Shown here one piece after another: positions 58,876 through 64,000 of a stretch of DNA of 64,000 nt. Made by a program: the position numbers and the translations under genes. Positions within the stretch are counted from its first letter, which is position 1, and every line of letters begins with the position of its first letter. The notes under the pieces were generated by a model. The model saw only the letters and a program-made list of their open reading frames with translations. It did no database searches and had not been told where the DNA came from. Source of the stretch: Pseudoxanthobacter soli DSM 19599 (GTDB lineage: Bacteria; Pseudomonadota; Alphaproteobacteria; Rhizobiales; Segnochrobactraceae); the NCBI RefSeq assembly GCF_900148505.1, contig NZ_FRXO01000002.1, forward strand, positions 673,596 to 737,595, given 5' to 3'.

Positions 58876-59451
58876 ATGAAACGCCTCATCGTGCAGGGTC
58901 TCGATGGTTCCGGTCCGGGTCACTGGCAGCGGATCTGGCTGGAAGAGGATCCGGACGCCTTCGCTGTCGAGCAGGAAAGCTGGTCCGCGCCGACATTGAA
59001 CGTCTGGCTCTCCCGGCTCGAGGCCGCGGTAAACGCGCATCCAAACTCGCTCATCGTGGCCCACAGTCTCGGAACGGTGCTGCTGGCCCATCTGGCGCGG
59101 AGACGGCCGGACCTCTCGGTCGCGGGCGCGCTTCTGGTAGCGCCGGCCGACGTCGATTGTCCCAACTGCGCGCCGGACCGGATTCGGGGCTTCGCCCCCC
59201 TCCCCGTCGAGCCGCTGCCGTTCCCCACCACTGTCGTCGCCAGCCGGAACGACCCCTACATGGCCTTCGAGAGGGCGCGTTTCCTCGCTGGGGCCTGGGG
59301 GGCCGATCTCGTCGATCTCGGCCGCGCCGGTCATATCAACGTGGCGAGCGGTTTCGGCCGCTGGCCGCGCGGCTACCGGCTGGCGGACGCACTGGAGCGC
59401 CGCTCGCGTCCCGCGCGCCCTGCCGCTCAGGAGGCCGGGCTCGGCGCCTGA
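58876..59451 (+). CDS. RBBP9/YdeN-family alpha/beta hydrolase
   Basis: The 191-residue protein has the RBBP9 opening RLIVQGLDGSGPGHWQRIW, nucleophile Ser64 in VAHSLGTVLL, a likely acid in SRNDPYM and the catalytic His in GHINVASGFG. This family contains small serine hydrolases of unknown substrate. The ATG at 58876 follows GGGGA; a longer frame from 58747 is rejected. Its last 25 bases overlap the 3' end of the convergent hxlR-type gene. Confidence 0.88.
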   Translation: MKRLIVQGLDGSGPGHWQRIWLEEDPDAFAVEQESWSAPTLNVWLSRLEAAVNAHPNSLIVAHSLGTVLLAHLARRRPDLSVAGALLVAPADVDCPNCAPDRIRGFAPLPVEPLPFPTTVVASRNDPYMAFERARFLAGAWGADLVDLGRAGHINVASGFGRWPRGYRLADALERRSRPARPAAQEAGLGA

Positions 59452-59795
59452 GGGCGGCTGATCGTTTCCTCCGGGCGCTGCTCCATCCAGGTCAGCAGAG
59501 CGTCGAGTGCGGGGCAGAGCGACTGGCCCCACGCCGTCAGGCCATACTCCACCTTCGGCGGCACCTGCGGATGCACGATGCGCCGCACGATGCCGTCCTT
59601 CTCCATCTGGCGAAGCTGCTGGGCGAGCATCTTCTGCGACACGCCGGGAATCGCGCGCTCAAGATCGGAAAAGCGCAGGATCCGGCCGCCGAACAGGTGG
59701 AACAGGATGACGAGCTTCCAGCGCCCTTCCAGCATAGTGAAGGCATTCTCGACACCCTCGGCGGCAGACGCGGCCGTATAGTCCACCTTACCCAC
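59427..59795 (-). CDS. HxlR-family transcriptional regulator
   Basis: The 122-residue winged-helix protein has GRWKLVILFHLFGGRILRFSDLERAIPGVSQKMLAQQLRQMEKDGIVRR and VEYGLTAWG, the HxlR signature. The GTG start at 59795 follows AAGGAA. It is divergent from an NTF2-like/SDR gene pair, and a palindrome overlaps its start, so it probably regulates itself and that pair. A cysteine (in SLCPAL) could serve as a redox sensor, but one alone is not evidence. Confidence 0.9.
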   Translation of the reverse strand: MGKVDYTAASAAEGVENAFTMLEGRWKLVILFHLFGGRILRFSDLERAIPGVSQKMLAQQLRQMEKDGIVRRIVHPQVPPKVEYGLTAWGQSLCPALDALLTWMEQRPEETISRPQAPSPAS

Positions 59796-59812
59796 AAGTC
59801 AGTTCCTTACTT
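59796..59812. promoter_or_regulatory. Candidate HxlR operator
   Basis: AAGTCAGTTCCTTACTT is an imperfect palindrome with arms AAGTnA and TnACTT separated by five bases. It covers the ribosome binding site of the hxlR-type gene and lies in the divergent region toward the NTF2-like gene at 59934. Confidence 0.45.
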
Positions 59813-59933
59813 TTTCGTGCGTTCTTGTCATTCATTCCGGCGGGTAACACATTCCGCTCATGTTCGGGAGCGTCGTTCGTCTTCATGGACGTGATGACGT
59901 TTTCGCAGAACATGCCGCAAAGGATGAAACGAA

Positions 59934-60260
59934 ATGTCGATGGACCTGCCACCTCCTGTCGCCGCCTACTTCGCTGCCGATGGCGGCGACGGCGCCGCCG
60001 TAGCCCTGTGCTTCACGGACGACGGCGTCGTCAAAGACGAAAGCCGCCTTCACCGTGGCCACGCCGCGATCGCCGCGTGGAAGAGCGCGGCTTCGGCGAA
60101 ATACAACTATAGAAGCGAGCCGCTTGCGGCGGAACAGGCCGGTGGCGACACCCTCGTGACCGCGCGCGTCGCCGGCGACTTCCCCGGCAGCCCGATCGAG
60201 CTGCGCTACCGCTTCGCGATCGAAGGCGGTCGCATCTCCACGCTGGAGATCGGAGCATGA
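59934..60260 (+). CDS. NTF2-like (SnoaL-type) protein
   Basis: The 108-residue protein has the cone-shaped fold pattern of NTF2-like proteins: [39 protein letters not shown], and a beta strand end [20 protein letters not shown]. These act as small-molecule isomerases, cyclases or binding proteins. It is the first gene of a divergent unit with an SDR, whose ATG overlaps its stop by four bases. AAGGATGAAACG precedes it. Confidence 0.85.
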   Translation: MSMDLPPPVAAYFAADGGDGAAVALCFTDDGVVKDESRLHRGHAAIAAWKSAASAKYNYRSEPLAAEQAGGDTLVTARVAGDFPGSPIELRYRFAIEGGRISTLEIGA

Positions 60261-61039
60261 GCTTCGATCTCGGCCTCGCAGGGCGGCGAGCTCTCGTGAC
60301 GGGCGGCACCAAGGGCGTCGGCGCTGCCGTGGTGAAGTCGCTCCTGGACGCCGGCGCACGGGTGGTGGCAACCGCCCGCTCGCTTCCGAAGGATCCGCCC
60401 GACGGAGCGGTCTACATCGCGGCCGACGTCACCACCGCCGCAGGCTGCGCGGCTGTCGCGGCGGAGACATTATCGCGGCTCGGCGGGCTCGATATCCTCG
60501 TCAACGTGCTCGGCGGCTCCACGTCGCCGCCCGGTGGCTTCGCGGCACTCGGCGACGATGAGTGGCAGGCGGAACTCGATCTCAACCTGATGCCGGCCGT
60601 GCGCCTCGATCGGGCGCTGCTTCCAGCGATGCTGGCGCAGGGTTCGGGCGTCATCGTCCATGTCACGTCGATCCAGCATTTGCTGCCGCTGCCGGAATCG
60701 ACCACGGCCTATGCCGCAGCCAAGGCCGCGCTCGCAACCTACAGCAAGAGCCTTTCCAAGGAGGTCTCGCCGAAGGGCGTCCGCGTCGTGCGGGTGGCAC
60801 CCGGATGGATCGAGACCGAAGCCGCCGTCGCATTCGCCGAACGCCTCGCCGCGGAGGCCGGCACCGACTACGAGGGCGGCAAGGCCATCATCATGCGGTC
60901 TCTCGGCGGCATTCCGCTCGGGCGCCCGGCGAAGCCGTCCGAGGTGGCAGACCTGATCGCCTTCCTGGCGTCGCCCCGTGCCGGCGCGATCACCGGCAGC
61001 GAACACCTGATCGACGGCGGCACCGTCCCCACGGCCTGA
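60257..61039 (+). CDS. Short-chain dehydrogenase/reductase family oxidoreductase
   Basis: The 260-residue protein has the NAD(P) motif TGGTKGVG (15-22), NVLGGS, and the catalytic triad Ser138, Tyr152, Lys156 in [21 protein letters not shown]. The LARG-type C-terminus contains [15 protein letters not shown]. The exact substrate is unknown. Translation is coupled to the NTF2-like gene. The pair is a common arrangement for detoxification or small-molecule metabolism controlled by HxlR-type repressors. Confidence 0.9.
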   Translation: MSFDLGLAGRRALVTGGTKGVGAAVVKSLLDAGARVVATARSLPKDPPDGAVYIAADVTTAAGCAAVAAETLSRLGGLDILVNVLGGSTSPPGGFAALGDDEWQAELDLNLMPAVRLDRALLPAMLAQGSGVIVHVTSIQHLLPLPESTTAYAAAKAALATYSKSLSKEVSPKGVRVVRVAPGWIETEAAVAFAERLAAEAGTDYEGGKAIIMRSLGGIPLGRPAKPSEVADLIAFLASPRAGAITGSEHLIDGGTVPTA

Positions 61040-61116
61040 TACGGGCCACCGGAGGGCTCGCCGCGCGGTCCGGCGGGTGGCGCCGCCGCGGTGGGGCCAT
61101 GCGGTCGCGAGACCGG

Positions 61117-61596
61117 TCAGCTCTGACCGTCCGCGGCCGCCTCCAGAGCGGCGATATCGAATTTCACCATCGTCAGCATCGCCTCAGCCACCCGCGCAGC
61201 CTTTTCGCGGTCGGAATCGCCCATCAGCTCGCCGAGCCTTTTCGGCACGATCTGCCAGCTGAGCCCCCAGCGGTCGCGCAGCCAGCCGCATTGCTCGATC
61301 TGACCGCCCTCGGCGAGGGCTTCCCAGAGCCGGTCGAGTTCGGCCTGGTCCTCGCACTCCAGCATGATCGAGAAGCTGTGGTTGAAGGGATCGAGCGGTC
61401 CTGCCTCGATGGCCTGATACCGCTGGCCGCCAAGGGTGAAGCCAGCGATCTTGACGCTACCGGCCGGGCCGGCGGGACTTTCGGCCGGCAGGGTCGTCGT
61501 CCAGTCGAGCGAAGACCCCGGAACGAGGCGGGTATAGAGCCGTAGCGCGGCGTCCATGTCGGCCGCGAACCAGAGATGCTGACAAACCTTGGTCAT
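61117..61596 (-). CDS. VOC family protein, PhnB-like
   Basis: The 159-residue protein resembles PhnB/3-dmu-9_3-mt: KVCQHLWFAADMDAALRLYTRLVPGS, KIAGFTLGGQRYQAIEAGPLDPFNHSFSIMLECEDQAELDRLWEAL, CGWLRDRWGLSWQIVPKRL. This fold-family has no assured enzyme function. An AGGAGG ribosome binding site fixes the ATG at 61596; the frame extends further to 61692. It is on the opposite strand to the SDR (convergent). Confidence 0.9.
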   Translation of the reverse strand: MTKVCQHLWFAADMDAALRLYTRLVPGSSLDWTTTLPAESPAGPAGSVKIAGFTLGGQRYQAIEAGPLDPFNHSFSIMLECEDQAELDRLWEALAEGGQIEQCGWLRDRWGLSWQIVPKRLGELMGDSDREKAARVAEAMLTMVKFDIAALEAAADGQS

Positions 61597-61796
61597 GGTG
61601 CCTCCTGGGTGGATGTCACGACGACGGCGGCGCGATCGGCGACGAGGCAGATGCACGCGACCTCGCACCGCTGCGTCGTGATCCTTCCGCACGGCCCGCC
61701 CGCCCCCGGGGACGTGTCGTCACCGGCATGATGTCCGGCCTTCATGGTCCGGGCGCGCGTCGCCCGCGCCCGGCATCGAAGGACGGTTCGTCCGCC

Positions 61797-62564
61797 TCAA
61801 GTCGTACGCGGCCCGACCAGGGCGAAGGCCACGCCCTGTGGGTCCTCGGCGACGATGATGAATTCGCCGCCCGGCACCTCCGCCGGTCCATGCAGGACCC
61901 TGCCCCCGCCCGCGGTCGTCTTCGCTGCGGCAACATCGATGTCGGCGACGCCGAAATAGAACGTCCACGCCGGTGCGGGCTGTTGCGGCTGGGCACGCAT
62001 CAGTGCCCCGAAGGTATGGCCGCCATGATCGAGCAGCTGATAAACGCCGAGGTCGCCCATCGGCATCGCTTCGCCCTTCGTCCAACCGAAATGGCGGGAA
62101 TAGAAAGCGAACGCAGCCTCCGGGTCGGTGGTCGAAAGCTCGTTCCAACGGGTGTGGCCCGCCTTGTCAGGCGAGAACGCCGGACTGTCATGTTCCATCG
62201 CGCCGCGCATGATGGTGAAGACCGCCCCCTGCGGGTCGGCGATGACGGCGAAGCGGCCGACATTCGGGATGTCCGTGGGCGGCACCAGGAGTGTCGCGCC
62301 ATCAGCCACGAGCGCGGCGGCCGCCGCATCGACATCCCGGACCGCGACATAGCCGATCCAGGCGGGCGTGGCGCCCCCCTCGGGCAGCGCCATCAGACCG
62401 CCGGCATCCTCGTCACCGGTGGAAAAGATGTGATAGCCACCGGCCACGCCGGCATCGAACGGCCGGGACTGCCAGCCCACCACATCGCCGTAGAATGCGG
62501 CGGCCGCGTGCGGATCCGCCGTCATCAGCTCGTACCAGATGAAGTCGCCATGTTGCGTCGTCAT
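61797..62564 (-). CDS. VOC family protein, two glyoxalase-like domains
   Basis: The 255-residue protein contains two VOC units: 1-125 (FIWYELMTADPHAAAAFYGDVVGWQ to FAVIADPQGAVFTIM) and 136-255 (TRWNELSTTDPEAAFAFYSRHFGWTKGE to FIIVAEDPQGVAFALVGP). The repeated WxELxTxDPxxAxxFY and DPQGxxF signatures are typical of antibiotic-resistance/glyoxalase-like proteins with unknown substrate. GGAGAGGG upstream of ATG 62564 supports the start. An in-frame extension to 62942 is rejected. Confidence 0.9.
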   Translation of the reverse strand: MTTQHGDFIWYELMTADPHAAAAFYGDVVGWQSRPFDAGVAGGYHIFSTGDEDAGGLMALPEGGATPAWIGYVAVRDVDAAAAALVADGATLLVPPTDIPNVGRFAVIADPQGAVFTIMRGAMEHDSPAFSPDKAGHTRWNELSTTDPEAAFAFYSRHFGWTKGEAMPMGDLGVYQLLDHGGHTFGALMRAQPQQPAPAWTFYFGVADIDVAAAKTTAGGGRVLHGPAEVPGGEFIIVAEDPQGVAFALVGPRTT

Positions 62565-62913
62565 GAAGCCCTCTCCGCGTCGCTCCCGTCGAGGCGTCTC
62601 CGGGGGGACGCGGGACAGGCGCGATTCTCGGTGTGTCTTGGACCGCCCGGATAAATGCACGTCAGATGTCGCCGCGACGCCGCGGCGGATGGGGCGCATC
62701 CACCGTCCTGCGGCAGACCGGCCTTTCGTCATCGCTGCGCAGCGGAGCTGGTTAGCCGGAGCACGTCCCGTCGATATCGCCTGCGTCGCAGCTGAGAGGT
62801 CGGAACCTCTCGCGTTCAGGTCACGCCAACCTGAACGGCAGGGATAGGCGCCGGGCCTTGGATCGGTCGCGACGTCTCGTCGAACGGATGAGTCCGTCCG
62901 ACGGGATGGTACT
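62565..62913. other. Intergenic region with two tandem stem-loops
   Basis: No gene is supported here between the VOC gene and the DUF1428 gene. Two adjacent perfect stems occur. GAGAGGT (62794-62800) pairs with ACCTCTC (62805-62811) around CGGA, and GTTCAGGT (62814-62821) pairs with ACCTGAAC (62829-62836) around seven bases. Lying downstream of DUF1428 in its transcription direction, they could stabilise or end its transcript. Confidence 0.55.
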
Positions 62914-63264
62914 CTAGGCGTCGAGGATGGTGGAGAAGCCACCGAAGATCATGCGCTTGCCATCGAACGGCATGTTCGCGAACGCCCTGGTGCGGTCGTC
63001 CGTCTTCATCTTTTCATGGGCGGCATCACGGACCTCGCGGGATGGATACTCGATCCAGGCGAAGACGATCACTTCTCCCTCTTCGGCTTTCACCGCGCCG
63101 CGGAAATCGGTGATCTTGCCGTCGGGAACGTCGTCCCCCCAGCATTCGACGACACGAGCGGCGCCGAACTCCTTGAAGAGCCTGGCGGCTTCCTCCGCCA
63201 TCGCCCGATAGGCCGCCTTGTTGGCGGCCGGCACGGCGACGACGAACCCGTCGACATAGGACAT
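62914..63264 (-). CDS. DUF1428 (YbaA-like) protein
   Basis: The 116-residue protein has the DUF1428 sequence: MSYVDGFVVAVPAANKAAYRAMAEEAARLFKEFGA, VVECWGDDVPDGKITDFRGAVKAEEGEVIVFAWIEYPSREVRD and FDGKRMIFGGF. The fold is a ferredoxin-like dimeric alpha-beta barrel (EthD/ABM-like), with no known function. The ATG at 63264 follows a strong GGAGGGAGG ribosome binding site. A GTG two codons upstream is also open. Confidence 0.92.
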   Translation of the reverse strand: MSYVDGFVVAVPAANKAAYRAMAEEAARLFKEFGAARVVECWGDDVPDGKITDFRGAVKAEEGEVIVFAWIEYPSREVRDAAHEKMKTDDRTRAFANMPFDGKRMIFGGFSTILDA

Positions 63265-63738
63265 TTCCACCTCCCTCCAGACGCTGGCCGGCGATCATTA
63301 GCCGGCTCTTTTCTTCCAGCAACCGCCTCGGCTGGCCATCGCGACTTGCCGTTCGATCCCGCCGCCAAGCCCACCGCCCTGAAACTCAATCGAGACGGCG
63401 GCGGAGCGACTTCTTGAGTTGATATCAACGTTTCAGATCGCGCATGTCAACCTCCGCGATGGCGAGGGAGATCAGATGTCGGGATTTTGATCGCGCCCGG
63501 TGCGGCTGATGCCGGGGATTCGAGCCTGCCGCGTCTCGTCCGTCGTGCTCGATGGCTGCCGGCGAGTTGAATGCTGCGCGACCGTATCGGCCTCTTCGGC
63601 GGCTGATGTCCGCCGGTTCCGGGCTGCCTGTGGTCACGCCCGGCTGCTTAAGCGTACTTGTTTTGTTCTTATTATTAGCGAACAGGCCGCCTTTCGGCAG
63701 CCGCCACGGCTTGTCTGGCTGTGTTTTGCTTTTTGATA
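63265..63738. other. Region between DUF1428 and tRNA-fMet, no supported gene
   Basis: About 470 bases hold only weak frames. Points of note are a perfect 12-bp palindrome, GTTGATATCAAC, at 63418-63429, about 155 bases upstream of the DUF1428 gene, and an AT-rich stretch near 63655-63690. On the minus strand near 63689-63706 a GGCTGCC/GGCGGCC stem with a GAAA loop could close the rRNA operon transcript. Confidence 0.4.
63418..63429. promoter_or_regulatory. Perfect 12-bp palindrome
   Basis: GTTGATATCAAC is its own reverse complement and lies upstream of the leftward DUF1428 gene in an otherwise GC-rich stretch. It is of operator size, but no regulator is known. Confidence 0.3.
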
Positions 63739-63815
<77 letters not shown>

Positions 63816-63853
63816 GTGTTGTTTGATTGTGGAGAGGAAAGACGTGCTTAGCG

Positions 63854-63971
63854 GGCCTGGCGGCGCCCTACTCTCCCGCATCTTAAGATGCAGTACCATT
63901 GGCGCAGAGGGTTTTAACGGCCGAGTTCGGAATGGGATCGGGTTGGGGTCCCTCGCCATAGCCACCAGGCC
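63854..63971 (-). rRNA. rrf: 5S rRNA
   Basis: About 118 bases on the minus strand fit 5S rRNA. The terminal stem GGCCTGG/CCAGGCC, CCGATCCCATTCCGAACTCG of the conserved loop B/C region, and TGGTACTGCAT with GGGAGAGTAGG of the loop E region are present. 23S and 16S must lie beyond the right edge. Exact ends are uncertain by a few bases. Confidence 0.93.
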
Positions 63972-64000
63972 GGCGAAGCACGTGAGCGGAAGTGATCTGG

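Overview
The window is about 64 kb of GC-rich chromosome (AT-rich only in a few promoter patches) with almost no mobile DNA. It looks like a free-living alphaproteobacterium of the Hyphomicrobiales (Rhizobiales) type. The reasons are a SAM-II riboswitch in front of metZ, the two-domain dCTP deaminase, an IalB-family protein, a CcmABCDG-type cytochrome c maturation set, aerobic-type cobalamin genes (cobO, cobC), and an rRNA operon that ends 5S then initiator tRNA-Met. Genus cannot be fixed from the window.

Layout. 1-9.1 kb: a family 2 glycosyltransferase cut by the left edge, YjbQ, DsbB with a 51-residue membrane partner, dCTP deaminase, then metZ under a SAM-II riboswitch and terminator, an alpha/beta hydrolase, folD and a tyrosine-phosphatase-like protein. 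9.3-20.6 kb: an EF-G paralogue, periplasmic methionine sulfoxide reductase MsrP, an orphan NitT/TauT-type ABC transporter (fused double permease plus ATPase), an HXXEE membrane protein, a SpoU-type RNA methyltransferase with a LysE exporter, a DUF3108 protein and a fumarylacetoacetate-hydrolase family enzyme. 20.8-29.5 kb: a complete high-affinity K+ uptake operon, kdpFABC plus kdpDE, with two extra small membrane-protein genes, one ahead of kdpF and one of 118 residues wedged between kdpA and kdpB with overlapping start and stop codons on both sides. 29.5-35.1 kb: a persulfide-sensor-like ArsR regulator, an EamA transporter, TrhA, an exported oxalate-decarboxylase-type bicupin, a small Cys-rich secreted protein and a SulP anion transporter preceded by an FNR/FixK-like box. 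35.4-44.1 kb: elongator tRNA-Met, MsrA, a CHAD protein, an Old Yellow Enzyme, a lipoprotein, a DUF1284 Cys-rich protein, a CAP-domain lipoprotein, cobO-cobC and a DUF1223 thioredoxin-fold protein.

44.3-49.2 kb: the cytochrome c maturation genes ccmAB and ccmCDG lie on the minus strand but are separated by mntH on the opposite strand. 50.2-57.1 kb: aconitase with a strong terminator, IalB, then a copper-type cluster (DUF2946, YcnI, CopC-CopD fusion). 57.5-63.3 kb: a KamA/EpmB-type radical SAM aminomutase, an RBBP9-type hydrolase, HxlR divergent from an NTF2-like/SDR pair, two VOC proteins and a DUF1428 protein. The right edge holds initiator tRNA-Met and 5S rRNA, the distal end of an rRNA operon transcribed leftward.

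Themes that tie genes together are methionine metabolism and repair (metZ, MsrP, MsrA, folD), thiol and cytochrome c maturation (dsbB, ccm, DUF1223), and metal and ion homeostasis (kdp, mntH, the copper-type cluster, SulP). The strongest candidate for something undescribed is the 118-residue gene built into the kdp operon.
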